The position numbers and the translations under genes were made by a program. From Phormidium tenue FACHB-1050 (GTDB lineage: Bacteria; Cyanobacteriota; Cyanobacteriia; Pseudanabaenales; Pseudanabaenaceae): a DNA stretch of 64,000 bases. Below, one piece after another: positions 1 to 7,740 of the stretch (the first letter of the stretch is position 1; each line of letters opens with the position of its first letter). The notes under the pieces are model-generated. The model was not told where the DNA came from. It made no database searches and saw only the letters and a list, made by a program, of their open reading frames with translations. The stretch lies in contig NZ_JACJQY010000006.1 in assembly GCF_014696925.1 (NCBI RefSeq), positions 107,284 through 171,283 of the forward strand, given 5' to 3'.

Positions 1-639
1 AGTAACTTCAGTCAGAGAAACATTCAGCGATCGCAATTTGGCAGGATTGACTAGCACCTGATTCTGACGTTCATCACCACCATAAATTGTCACCTGAGTC
101 ACCCCTGGGACTGACAAAATCTGGTTTCTCAGATTCCCCTCAACTAACTGGCGCAGATCCATTAGCGAAGTTCTGCCCTGACCATTCACCGTAAAGGCAT
201 ATTGCAAAATAGTTCCTAGTGGCGAAACTAAAGGTGAAATTTCTGGCGGATGTACCCCTTCAGGAAGTTGATTTGTCACCTGCTGAAGTCGCTCTGTAAC
301 CGATTGTCTTGCTCGGTAAATATCCGCATTTTGATCAAATACCACATTCACCATCGACAGCCCCACCTTAGATGACGATCGCACAATCGTTACCCCTGGC
401 AAGCCATTAACCGCACTTTCAATCGGGATTGTAATTTGTGACTCCACTTCATCGGGCGCAAGCCCAGAAGCTTCAGTGTGAATATCGACTTGAGGTGGTG
501 CAAATTCAGGAAATACATCCAGAGGCATCTGCGTCACAGTAAAGACTCCCCACAAGGTGATTAAAATCGCACAAACGACAATCAGCCATCGCTGCACGAT
601 TGAGCCTTTAAGAATCTGGTTCAAAATTGAGTTAGACAT
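1..639 (-). CDS. HME-RND heavy-metal efflux pump, N-terminal part (cut by window edge)
   Basis: Inner-membrane proton-driven metal exporter of the CzcA/CusA/NrsA family. The frame is open from the ATG at 639 to base 1, giving exactly 213 codons. It begins MSNSILNQILKGSIVQRW, then one membrane segment, then QMPLDVFPEFAPPQV and GLAPDEVES, which match the first 200 residues of the two full pumps at 15237 and 18541. The ATG lies 5 nt after the stop of the adaptor gene at 645, and a GGAG lies inside the adaptor's 3' end, so the two form one operon. The missing part (about 830 residues, including the second periplasmic loop and TM helices 2-12) must lie left of the window. The divergent two-component genes and this adaptor-pump order recall the cyanobacterial nrs nickel locus, but the metal cannot be told from this fragment. 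Confidence 0.9.
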   Translation of the reverse strand, partial: MSNSILNQILKGSIVQRWLIVVCAILITLWGVFTVTQMPLDVFPEFAPPQVDIHTEASGLAPDEVESQITIPIESAVNGLPGVTIVRSSSKVGLSMVNVVFDQNADIYRARQSVTERLQQVTNQLPEGVHPPEISPLVSPLGTILQYAFTVNGQGRTSLMDLRQLVEGNLRNQILSVPGVTQVTIYGGDERQNQVLVNPAKLRSLNVSLTEVT

Positions 640-644
640 CGAGC

Positions 645-1337
645 TTAAACGTCTCCTTGATCTTTGGAACGAGAGTTAAGCTTTAGTTTTTTGCGGCTGC
701 TTTGACGATTTTTGAGTAGAAAAATTCCACCACCGAGCAATGCCAATGCACTACCGCCAACAACTACACCACCAACTAGCAAGTTGCTTTCTTGCGACAA
801 TACACCTTGATCGCTGTGAGCAATTCCTTTAACGTGGGCTTGATTATGTTCTGCTGTACTTTGGGGAGTGGCGATCGCGGTTGCAACTGCATTAGGACTA
901 GCTACTGTACTGGGACTAGCTACTGGATCGGCTTTCTGAGTCTTGCGAGATTGGGCATAGAGAGACAAACTACCCTGAGTCACCAGTTTTTCGCCTACTG
1001 ATAGACCATCAATAACTTCAATATTTTCCCCCTGAGTCTTACCAGTCTTGACTTCCACTGGCTCATAGAAGTTTTGGTACTGCACAAATACAAGCTGTTT
1101 ACCATCGGCTTCAACCAGAGATGTTACTGGAACCATCACCCCTGCGGCACTTTTTGCAGTTTGAGCGATCGGTGTAACAATAATCCCAAACTGTTGATCG
1201 GTTTCGGAATTTATCTGCACGCGCTGAATCTTGCCTTTAGACTGAAATTCATCTCCATGTCCGACATGGGCAAATACAGGGCTGGCGACGGCTAAAATTG
1301 CTGCTAGAGCAGCACTAACTAATGGCAATTTTTTCAT
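645..1337 (-). CDS. Short periplasmic adaptor-like protein of RND efflux
   Basis: A 230-aa protein with an N-terminal signal peptide ending near AHVGHGDEF, a beta-rich segment (residues about 36-125) typical of the membrane-proximal part of HlyD/CusB-type adaptors (the LVTQGSLSLYAQ end is characteristic), an Ala/Thr/Pro-rich linker, and a C-terminal membrane helix (about 187-208) followed by a basic tail. It lacks the lipoyl and alpha-hairpin domains of full adaptors, so it is about half the usual length. An AGGA sequence precedes the ATG. It sits directly upstream of the RND pump and diverges from the response regulator. It may be a partial adaptor working with other subunits, or a periplasmic accessory protein. 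Adaptor homology is a pattern-based call. Confidence 0.7.
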   Translation of the reverse strand: MKKLPLVSAALAAILAVASPVFAHVGHGDEFQSKGKIQRVQINSETDQQFGIIVTPIAQTAKSAAGVMVPVTSLVEADGKQLVFVQYQNFYEPVEVKTGKTQGENIEVIDGLSVGEKLVTQGSLSLYAQSRKTQKADPVASPSTVASPNAVATAIATPQSTAEHNQAHVKGIAHSDQGVLSQESNLLVGGVVVGGSALALLGGGIFLLKNRQSSRKKLKLNSRSKDQGDV

Positions 1338-1397
1338 AGGATATCCTCACAATGGCAAAGGGCTTAATAAATTCTTAAGTAGCTTGCCAGAGGTGCG

Positions 1398-1414
1398 ATG
1401 AAATCGAGGTGAAA
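1398..1414 (-). promoter_or_regulatory. Direct-repeat operator of the OmpR-type regulon (site 1)
   Basis: On the minus strand it reads TTTCACCTCGATTTCAT: two TTTCA(C/T) half-sites with an 11-bp period, one helical turn, as expected for tandem binding by an OmpR-family dimer. It lies between the divergent adaptor/RND operon and the response-regulator gene, so it could control both. The same element recurs at 5832, 5877, 15098, 15167, 18480, 22278 and 30481. Binding by the adjacent regulator is inferred. Confidence 0.65.
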
Positions 1415-1463
1415 TGCTAATTGTTTCGCTACAATCAAGCTCGTGATTAATTTACTTAGATCC

Positions 1464-2159
1464 ATGCGAATTTTGCTTGTAGAAGATGAAATAGACTTAG
1501 GAACAGCGATTAAGCAGGTTTTAATTTGCGAAAAATATGTAGTGGATTGGGTAACTGATGGCGCTCAGGCTTGGTACTATCTCGAAAATCAATGGACAGA
1601 CTATTCTGTGGCAATTTTTGATTTGCTCCTGCCCAAACTATCAGGACTAGAACTATGCCAAAAACTGCGATCGCACCAAAATCCATTGCCCGTACTCATG
1701 CTCACAGCCCTAGGACAGCCCGAAAATCGGATCGCAGGGCTAGATGCAGGAGCTGATGACTATTTGGTTAAACCCTTTGTGATGGAAGAACTTTTGGCAA
1801 GGTTACGCGCATTGCAGAGGCGATCTCCAAATTTGCAACCACAAATTCTCACCATCGGCAAATTTTCTCTGGATTATGCCAATAACTCACTATTAGTGAC
1901 GGAATCTGATCAAGTATCACAGGTTATTCCCTTAACAACAAAAGAGTTTCAGATTCTCACTTACCTCATGCAAAATGCTGATCGCATTATTTCAGGCAGC
2001 AAAATTCGCAATCAACTTTGGGATCTCAATGAAGAGCCAATCAGCAATGTAGTCGCAGCGCAAATGCGTTTATTACGTCGTAAATTATCAAGCTATGGCT
2101 GTGAATGTCCAATTGAAACGATTCCCAGTCAAGGCTATCGGTTTAACACGCAGCCATGA
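1464..2159 (+). CDS. rppA: OmpR-family response regulator, NrsR/RppA-like
   Basis: DNA-binding response regulator of a metal- or redox-sensing two-component system. The receiver domain has the acidic pair in LLVEDE, phospho-acceptor Asp53 (AIFDLLLPKLSG), Thr in LMLTALG and Lys in DYLVKPFVM. A C-terminal winged helix ends with the conserved SQGYRF. The wording LCQKLRS, NRIAGLDAGADDYL and ISNVVAAQMRLLRRKL strongly resembles Synechocystis NrsR/RppA (sll0797). I chose the ATG at 1464 because family members start MRILLVEDE; a GTG at 1443 is an in-frame alternative. It overlaps the kinase gene by 4 nt (ATGA). It diverges from the adaptor/RND operon across a region with a TTTCAT direct repeat. The inducing metal (nickel, copper or other) is not decided by sequence. 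Confidence 0.88.
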   Translation: MRILLVEDEIDLGTAIKQVLICEKYVVDWVTDGAQAWYYLENQWTDYSVAIFDLLLPKLSGLELCQKLRSHQNPLPVLMLTALGQPENRIAGLDAGADDYLVKPFVMEELLARLRALQRRSPNLQPQILTIGKFSLDYANNSLLVTESDQVSQVIPLTTKEFQILTYLMQNADRIISGSKIRNQLWDLNEEPISNVVAAQMRLLRRKLSSYGCECPIETIPSQGYRFNTQP

Positions 2160-3595
2160 ACACCCATCTATTATTTCGCCGTAGCCGTACTCGTCTTGCA
2201 CTTTGGTATGCAGGAGTGATGGCAGTAATTTTGAGTTTGTCGGGATTCAGTATGTATCGCTTTCTGATTCAATCCAATTGGGAAGCGATGGAACGGGAAA
2301 TGGAATCGATCGCAGGGACTTTGCACGATAGTTTAGAACCTATGTTACCTGCTTCCGAAGAACCAACTTCTATTTTACGACGAATTTTGCCAGAACTCTG
2401 TTTAGTAGACCAGCCTTGTAATGTCAGTCCTACTCTAATTCAACGGCATACAACAGGAATTAGTGATCGCAGTACATACTACATTCGGCTCTTCAATTAT
2501 CAAGGTAAACTTCTCGCCTTTTCACCCAGTCAAATACTTAAAGAATTACCTTCAAGTTTATCTGATCATCCTTGGCAAACTTTTCAAAGTGCTAATGGAG
2601 TCCGTTATCATCAGTTCACGATTATTCTCCATAGCGATGATGCCAAGAGTCATCAGAGCCAGCAACATAAAGTCAAAACTTCTTGGGGCTATTTGCAAAT
2701 TGGGCGCACCTTAGAACCTTTTGATGCGGAAGTAAAGCGAATCAAAATAATTTTGGCGATTGGATTGCCGATCGCTTTGATTTTAATCGCGATTTCTAGT
2801 TGGTGGCTATCCAAATTAGCAATGCAACCGATTTACAAATCCTATCAACAACAGCAACAGTTCACCGCCAATGCTGCCCATGAATTGCGATCGCCCCTCG
2901 CCAGTCTCCTTGCTACTGTCGAAGCAATCTTACGAGTACCACAAGCTAATCTCGAAGATACGCAAACTATGCTCTACAAAGTAGAAAAGCAGGGAAGGCG
3001 CTTGAGTAATTTAATTGCTGACCTCCTCCTTTTGTCTAGTCTTGAGCAAAATTCATCTCCAAAAAAATTTCAACCCTGCTGTTTGAATGATTTAGTCAGC
3101 GACTTGACCGAAGAAATGTCAGAACTTGCCACTGCATCGGATATTCACTTAACTAGTCAAGTTCCTTCTATAGAAATCTATGTACTTGGCAATGAATCAC
3201 AACTTTATCGACTGGTATCAAATCTGATTGCTAATGCCATTCAGTACAGTCTTGCTCAAGGATCTGTGCATATCAGTTTAGAAGTCCAAGACCACAATGC
3301 TGTTATCGCAGTAAAAGATACAGGGATTGGCATTCCTAAGGCTGAGCAACATCGAATTTTTGATCGCTTCTATCGAGTTGATGGTGATCGCTCTCGCAAA
3401 ACGGGGGGGACGGGTTTAGGCTTGGCGATCGCACAGGCGATCGTGCATCATCACCAAGGTCATCTCACTGTCAAAAGCGAGCAGGAACAAGGCAGTTTAT
3501 TCATGATTCACTTACCCTGCCTTAAGCACTCACCAGCAGCGCTGTTCCATACATCACGGCTAGACCCAGACCAAATCCCGCCAAACTCGATTTAG
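2156..3595 (+). CDS. rppB: Sensor histidine kinase partner of the NrsR-like regulator
   Basis: Membrane-bound sensor kinase of 479 aa. It has TM1 at about residues 13-33, a periplasmic sensor domain of about 160 residues, TM2 at about 197-218, then a short linker without a clear HAMP, the phospho-accepting H242 in AAHELRSPL, an N-box NLIANAIQYS, DTGIGIP and the GTGLGLAIA ATP lid. Domain order and the translational coupling to the regulator fit NrsS/RppB or CopS type kinases. The sensor loop holds a Cys pair (about residues 82 and 88) that could take part in sensing. The last 25 residues lie in an unusual 74-nt convergent overlap with the ZIP transporter gene, which may mean the native stop was lost or that the two 3' ends interfere in transcription. 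Confidence 0.88.
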   Translation: MNTHLLFRRSRTRLALWYAGVMAVILSLSGFSMYRFLIQSNWEAMEREMESIAGTLHDSLEPMLPASEEPTSILRRILPELCLVDQPCNVSPTLIQRHTTGISDRSTYYIRLFNYQGKLLAFSPSQILKELPSSLSDHPWQTFQSANGVRYHQFTIILHSDDAKSHQSQQHKVKTSWGYLQIGRTLEPFDAEVKRIKIILAIGLPIALILIAISSWWLSKLAMQPIYKSYQQQQQFTANAAHELRSPLASLLATVEAILRVPQANLEDTQTMLYKVEKQGRRLSNLIADLLLLSSLEQNSSPKKFQPCCLNDLVSDLTEEMSELATASDIHLTSQVPSIEIYVLGNESQLYRLVSNLIANAIQYSLAQGSVHISLEVQDHNAVIAVKDTGIGIPKAEQHRIFDRFYRVDGDRSRKTGGTGLGLAIAQAIVHHHQGHLTVKSEQEQGSLFMIHLPCLKHSPAALFHTSRLDPDQIPPNSI

Positions 3596-4697
3596 ACAAC
3601 CACGAACCGCCCTGCTTTTGGGCAGTGCGAGTTAGATATGACCCAACCTCGACAATTACTTGTAACACGGCTCCTGCGCCAATACTCAAAAACAGCACGG
3701 CAAAAATCGGCATAAACGCGAATGCTCCGATCCAAGTGCCGATCACCGCAGGTAACCCCGCTAAAGCAACTAAACCAATCAGGGTTCTGAGTTTTGGGCG
3801 GAGGTCAATGAGCGGAGCCGCAATGCCAATTCCTTCAGTAATGTTGTGCAGCGTAAAACCTATGACAAGCAGAGATCCTAAAGCCGCTTCTCCAACCGCA
3901 AAAGCAGCCCCGATCGCCAATCCTTCTCCTAAATTGTGAATACCAATGCCTAAAGCCATGTATGTCGATAACTTAGTTCCTTCTGGAGCTTTACCAGATC
4001 GTCTACCAATCATAAAGACTGTTAAGAAGCTAGCCGCAGTAATCAACCAAACCAGTGTACCGCCTGAAAAAACTGTCGCAACTTTCGCTGCTTTCTCGAT
4101 TGCTTCTAGAAGGGTATCCACAAACAAGAAACCTAGCATACCGAGAGTCAGCGCCAATAGAAATTTCATGCCCTGACCACTCAGCGCTTTTAAAGCTGGG
4201 TAGAACATCATTCCCAACCCAACAGGGACAATACCGACATACAACCCTAATAAGGCAAAGCTCAACAAGCGATTACCCGAAACTGTGGGAGTTTGCACAG
4301 CGACTTCAATTTTATGTTCAAACGCCACGCCCGTATTCGTCAACAAACTAATATGATGAGATTCTCCCTCGACCCATTGATAAGGCAGTCGAATCCAAGC
4401 ACTCGAAAGCCGAGGTAACTCACCTGCTGGATCTTGCGTAAATTGCCAATATGCTCCATCGATTTGCACTTGAGCAATTTGCATGGGTTGTGAACCATCG
4501 GCACGAACCGAAAGAGAAATGCCTGTCTCATCTAAAATTGTCTGTTCTACGGTGAGTTTTTCTACGGGTGGTGCAGCACTCTTCAACAGTGCTAGTGGAT
4601 TTGTCGTTAGAAAAATGCCAATTAATGCAGTAATCAAAACTAGGGGAAGAATCACCCAAAGCCAAGTATTTTGTTTGTGCAGTTTTTGCTCATTCAT
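3522..4697 (-). CDS. ZIP-family metal transporter with N-terminal extracytoplasmic domain
   Basis: A 391-aa membrane protein. TM1 is at about residues 13-31 and is followed by an extracytoplasmic beta-rich domain of about 100 residues (45-137). The ZIP core then has the two metal-site helices with HNLGEG (His254, Glu258) and HNITEG (His284, Glu288). ZIP proteins move divalent metal ions towards the cytoplasm. The added N-terminal domain is not part of a standard ZupT-like protein. The ATG overlaps the stop of the upstream multicopper oxidase by 4 nt (ATGA), so the two are translationally coupled. Its 3' end overlaps the histidine kinase gene by 74 nt on the opposite strand. Substrate unknown: iron, zinc or another divalent ion. 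Confidence 0.85.
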   Translation of the reverse strand: MNEQKLHKQNTWLWVILPLVLITALIGIFLTTNPLALLKSAAPPVEKLTVEQTILDETGISLSVRADGSQPMQIAQVQIDGAYWQFTQDPAGELPRLSSAWIRLPYQWVEGESHHISLLTNTGVAFEHKIEVAVQTPTVSGNRLLSFALLGLYVGIVPVGLGMMFYPALKALSGQGMKFLLALTLGMLGFLFVDTLLEAIEKAAKVATVFSGGTLVWLITAASFLTVFMIGRRSGKAPEGTKLSTYMALGIGIHNLGEGLAIGAAFAVGEAALGSLLVIGFTLHNITEGIGIAAPLIDLRPKLRTLIGLVALAGLPAVIGTWIGAFAFMPIFAVLFLSIGAGAVLQVIVEVGSYLTRTAQKQGGSWLSKSSLAGFGLGLAVMYGTALLVSA

Positions 4698-5791
4698 GCC
4701 ATTACCTCAAAAGCAGCCATCCAACCTAATTCGAGAAATTCAGACTGATGGGCATGGAACATATAGTTTCCAGCCTCAAAGTCTTTAAAAGAAAACTCTA
4801 AAATGCCGCGCTGGGCTTGGATCATCGATACGGTATCGATTATGCGATGGGTCGGGGTGAGCGTTGTGCCGTGATCGTAGAAATCAAAGAAATTAGCGTG
4901 GAGATGAAAAGAATTGAGCGGGTCAAATTCAACTACATTGATCAGATAAATCCGAATTGGGCGATCGCGTTCAACCCGAATCGGACGCTTCATAAACTCG
5001 AAGGGAATCGTATTAATCGCATAGACTTCATTCTTCTCGTCAAAATTAGTGTCAAAAGCATTCATCACCATGACAAACTCCTGCCACTTAGCATTTTCAG
5101 GTGTCCCTAGTTGACGAGATTTCGCCACCGAGTGCTGTTCAAGATGCTTTTGAGGATCGGGGTCAACAATAAATGCTCCATACATTCCTTTATGCATATG
5201 GCGTTTAAATGGAACCGAGTGGCAGTGATATAAATGACAACCAAATGGTTTTGCCTCAAACTCATAGGTGACTTCCATCTCAGGAAATGCTTCGAGTGTC
5301 CCCGCAATTCCATCTTGACGCGCTGAATGAATGCCGTGAAAGTGAATTGTGTGTGGATGAGATCCAGAATTCTTAAAGTTGATCCGTACGCGATCGCCCT
5401 CTGTGACTCGGATTGTTGGTCCAGGTACTCGCCCGTTGTATGTCCAAGCTGGATACTTTATGCCAGGGGCAATTTCAATTTCTTTTTCTTTTACAACAAT
5501 GTTGTATTCCCGCAGTGTTTGACCATTAGACAAGCGCGAGACTTTCCCTCCATCCCAATCGGTTAACATTTTGCGCGGATCAAATCCATTTTTAGTCGAA
5601 TCTACGTCTCCGACCATCATGTTGCCGCCATGCACCATGCCTGACTGGGACATATCCATCCCTTTCTGATTGCCCTTTGATAGGTCGGGGGATTGAGCAA
5701 AAGCATTGGCAGGGAATAACTTACCGAAAAGAGTTCCAGCCCCTAGTAAGCCTGCTCCAAGGAGCGATCGCCGAATTGAATTGGGTTCCAT
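4694..5791 (-). CDS. Two-domain multicopper oxidase, Tat-exported
   Basis: A 365-aa secreted oxidase. The N-terminus carries a twin-arginine signal (RRSLLGAGLL). Domain 1 has HTIHFHGIH (147-155) and the type-1 copper cluster in YHCHSVPFKRHMHKGM (Cys190). Domain 2 has FHLHANFF and FHAHQSEFLELGW, without a Cys, so type-1 copper seems present only in domain 1. It thus resembles two-domain laccases and nitrite-reductase-like proteins of that arrangement. Likely role: periplasmic oxidation of Cu(I), Fe(II) or another metal. The stop overlaps the ZIP transporter start (ATGA), which suggests an oxidase-linked transport unit. Two tandem TTTCAT direct-repeat sites lie 40-100 nt upstream. No clear ribosome-binding site precedes the ATG. 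Confidence 0.88.
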   Translation of the reverse strand: MEPNSIRRSLLGAGLLGAGTLFGKLFPANAFAQSPDLSKGNQKGMDMSQSGMVHGGNMMVGDVDSTKNGFDPRKMLTDWDGGKVSRLSNGQTLREYNIVVKEKEIEIAPGIKYPAWTYNGRVPGPTIRVTEGDRVRINFKNSGSHPHTIHFHGIHSARQDGIAGTLEAFPEMEVTYEFEAKPFGCHLYHCHSVPFKRHMHKGMYGAFIVDPDPQKHLEQHSVAKSRQLGTPENAKWQEFVMVMNAFDTNFDEKNEVYAINTIPFEFMKRPIRVERDRPIRIYLINVVEFDPLNSFHLHANFFDFYDHGTTLTPTHRIIDTVSMIQAQRGILEFSFKDFEAGNYMFHAHQSEFLELGWMAAFEVMA

Positions 5792-5831
5792 AAAAAATAC
5801 TACGGTTAAGCAGCCTTAAGCCATAAACAGT

Positions 5832-5893
5832 TTTCATAATCGTTTCATTATTTATGATATCACAGCCATAAATAGTTTTCATAATCGTTTCAT
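5832..5893 (+). promoter_or_regulatory. Pair of TTTCAT direct-repeat operators (sites 2 and 3)
   Basis: TTTCATAATCGTTTCAT occurs at 5832-5848 and again at 5877-5893. Each sits in a 32-nt block (5820-5851 and 5865-5896) that differs at one base only; the copies are 45 bp apart, about four helical turns. They lie upstream of the multicopper oxidase/ZIP operon, in the reverse orientation compared with most other sites of this element. The duplicated block suggests a strengthened operator. Confidence 0.65.
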
Positions 5894-5914
5894 TATCAGT
5901 GTTAGTACAAAATC

Positions 5915-5967
5915 AAACCCCAAAAGGGAATGGCGGCGCGAAGCGCCGCCATTCCCTTTTGGGGTTT
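5915..5967. terminator. Perfect 25-bp hairpin with GCGAAGC apex
   Basis: Arms 5915-5939 and 5943-5967 pair perfectly around a GAA loop, with the apex GGCGCGAAGCGCC and an outer AAACCCC/GGGGTTT. It lies downstream of the 394-aa gene (minus strand) and upstream of the oxidase promoter. It probably ends transcription of the cbtB operon. The same apex recurs in hairpins at 12959, 18364 and 23059 although the arms differ. Confidence 0.6.
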
Positions 5968-6018
5968 ACGTTATGAGATTTGACTTTAGCCAATACTGAG
6001 TAGTCATTACGATCTGAT

Positions 6019-7203
6019 TTAGATTGATTCTGACTTCTGCTGTGACCATAATCCTCCAATCAACCCCAATGCCAAAATAGCAGTGAAGTAAAATAATCCG
6101 ATAAATCGAACTAGCATCGGCGGGGCAATCCCTTCTACATCAATTTCTTGAATCACTTGGAATGATTGGAATTGACGGTTGCTAGTTGGACTAGGCGATA
6201 CTTTAACTTCAACTTTGTGAGGTGCACCATCAAAAAATTGCTCTTGCCATGTCAGTAAACCCTTAGAATCAGCAACACCTTGATAGCCAAAAGCTACCCA
6301 GTTATTTTCTAGTTGTGTGGACTTAATCGCAACAATGACATCACTGACAGGCTGATTAGTTTTGCTGTCAGTGATTTTTGCTTGAAAAGCTGCCATTTGT
6401 CCAACTGTAGTGGATTTATCTCCAGTTAGCTCCAGTCTTAGTCCTTGAGACTCGATTAAACCAGAATTATTAGCAGTAGATGTCTCTGACTCCATGCCTG
6501 ACTGTGCTTTGACTAATTCGGCATTGATATTAAAGAACAACAGGGCGGCGATCGCTAAAACAGTCACACCACTGAGAAGTAATCGAACTGGTTGCGGGGC
6601 AATTTCTCCAGCTTGAATCTTAGTCTTTTTCCCACCACCGATAATCCAACCACCACCAAACCCGATCGCTAACAATACTGCAATAAGAACAGGAAAGTAG
6701 CGAAACTTCAAGGGATTTTCAGGAACTGTGAGATTTAAGGTCTGCTCAATTGGGGTAAACGCATCAGCTACAGTTGGATTGACATTGATCTTCAACTGAT
6801 ACTCACCGCGAATTGGAAAAACCTGTTGCACCAAAAACTCACCTGTAGGAGCATCTCCAACAATGTCTAACAGTTTTGTCCCCTCGACAATTGGAAAGTC
6901 TGTGGTAAACCAAGGTGTTGGTGCAGGAGTGAGGATTTGTAGATGAAACTGTGCATTCTGTAATGACTTACCTGCGGCATCTCGCGCCTGTAATTTTAAC
7001 TGGACAGGTGAATCATATTGCCCAGAGCCTAAGTATTTTGTGGCTTCTGCTTCTAATGGAGTCACTTGCGCGATCGGCGGCGCGGTCACTAATTGCACAG
7101 AGGGTTGGGATGATTGAGAAACCCCAATGAATGCGGTACTTGCGATAATGATGAAGCAGGTGAAGCCCATCAAAAATGTTGATAATTTAAACTTTGATAA
7201 CAC
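6019..7203 (-). CDS. Membrane protein with two extracytoplasmic beta domains, unknown function
   Basis: I do not recognise this 394-aa protein. Visible: an N-terminal membrane segment or signal (about 8-28), a beta-rich domain (about 60-160, with YDSPVQLKLQARDAAGK), two membrane segments (about 170-190 and 208-226), a second beta-rich domain (about 250-355, with KITDSKTNQPVSDVIVAIKS, resembling FixH/YtkA- or Ig-like folds), and a final membrane segment (about 365-385). It starts at a GTG, supported by a strong GGAGG 8 nt upstream. It follows cbtB by 34 nt, so it lies downstream of the cobalamin riboswitch and is probably co-regulated. In that position one would expect a cobalt-transport partner such as CbtA, which it does not resemble. 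A role in cobalt handling is inference from context only. Confidence 0.7.
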   Translation of the reverse strand: MLSKFKLSTFLMGFTCFIIIASTAFIGVSQSSQPSVQLVTAPPIAQVTPLEAEATKYLGSGQYDSPVQLKLQARDAAGKSLQNAQFHLQILTPAPTPWFTTDFPIVEGTKLLDIVGDAPTGEFLVQQVFPIRGEYQLKINVNPTVADAFTPIEQTLNLTVPENPLKFRYFPVLIAVLLAIGFGGGWIIGGGKKTKIQAGEIAPQPVRLLLSGVTVLAIAALLFFNINAELVKAQSGMESETSTANNSGLIESQGLRLELTGDKSTTVGQMAAFQAKITDSKTNQPVSDVIVAIKSTQLENNWVAFGYQGVADSKGLLTWQEQFFDGAPHKVEVKVSPSPTSNRQFQSFQVIQEIDVEGIAPPMLVRFIGLFYFTAILALGLIGGLWSQQKSESI

Positions 7204-7237
7204 GATTAAAACCTCCTGTAAGTGCTGAACTCGAACA

Positions 7238-7426
7238 TTAATGACAACTCACTCCAAGTGTGTGATGTCGAAGCGAATGAACGGAGTCATGCACCGCAGG
7301 ATAAGTTGTAAAGTAAACCGACCAGATTATTAGCGCCCACAATACAACATATAAAGCTGCTTGTACTTGCACTGACATAACGAACTGCTCAGTCCGCCAC
7401 CATATTGTTTGAACGGAATTTTTCAT
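7238..7426 (-). CDS. cbtB: CbtB-like cobalt transporter subunit
   Basis: A 62-aa protein with one membrane helix (about 20-40) and a His-rich C-terminus, AVHDSVHSLRHHTLGVSCH, the hallmark of the CbtB family. CbtB proteins are predicted parts of cobalt uptake systems and are commonly regulated by vitamin B12. The gene is preceded by GAGG 9 nt before the ATG and by a clear cobalamin riboswitch on the same strand, which supports the call. CbtA, the usual partner, is not seen; the next gene encodes a different membrane protein. Confidence 0.85.
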   Translation of the reverse strand: MKNSVQTIWWRTEQFVMSVQVQAALYVVLWALIIWSVYFTTYPAVHDSVHSLRHHTLGVSCH

Positions 7427-7459
7427 TTTGTACCTCGCAAATGAAATAAGAGTTTGAGA

Positions 7460-7605
7460 TTGCTCATTAGCGGGTATTCTGACTAAAAAAGCTGATTACT
7501 TTTATTACAGTTGCGGGACAGCGTTGGATTTGCACCAAACTTTCCCCGTCTCTTCTAGTGACTGTTATTCACTAGAACTGATAAGCATTTCAAACTATAC
7601 CAGCA
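7460..7605 (-). promoter_or_regulatory. Cobalamin (B12) riboswitch
   Basis: On the minus strand the conserved core GGTGCAAATCC, then GCTGTCCCGCAACTGTAA (complement of 7505-7536), is followed by AGTCAGAATACC (complement of 7473-7484). These are the signature boxes of the AdoCbl-type aptamer. A paired helix (CTAGTGAATAACAGTCACTAG) precedes the core. The aptamer ends about 35 nt before cbtB, so B12 would be expected to repress expression of cbtB and the following gene. The ends given are approximate. Confidence 0.9.
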
Positions 7606-7668
7606 TGAGTAATGAGTATTTTGTGGAAGGAAAAAACTTAATGCTGCGTCTAAGGTATATCTAAAGTT

Positions 7669-7720
7669 GCGATCGCTCTAAAAATAGCCTCATAAATCAA
7701 ATGCTTTTTAGAGCGATCGC
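7669..7720. terminator. 16-bp perfect hairpin downstream of lgt
   Basis: Arms 7669-7684 (GCGATCGCTCTAAAAA) and 7705-7720 are perfect inverse complements around a 20-nt loop. It lies just beyond the lgt stop (7741) and before the riboswitch leader, so it probably ends the TPR-VKOR-lgt transcript. The arms contain the HIP1 octamer. Confidence 0.5.
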
Positions 7721-7740
7721 TATGCAAGAGTCAGTATTTT

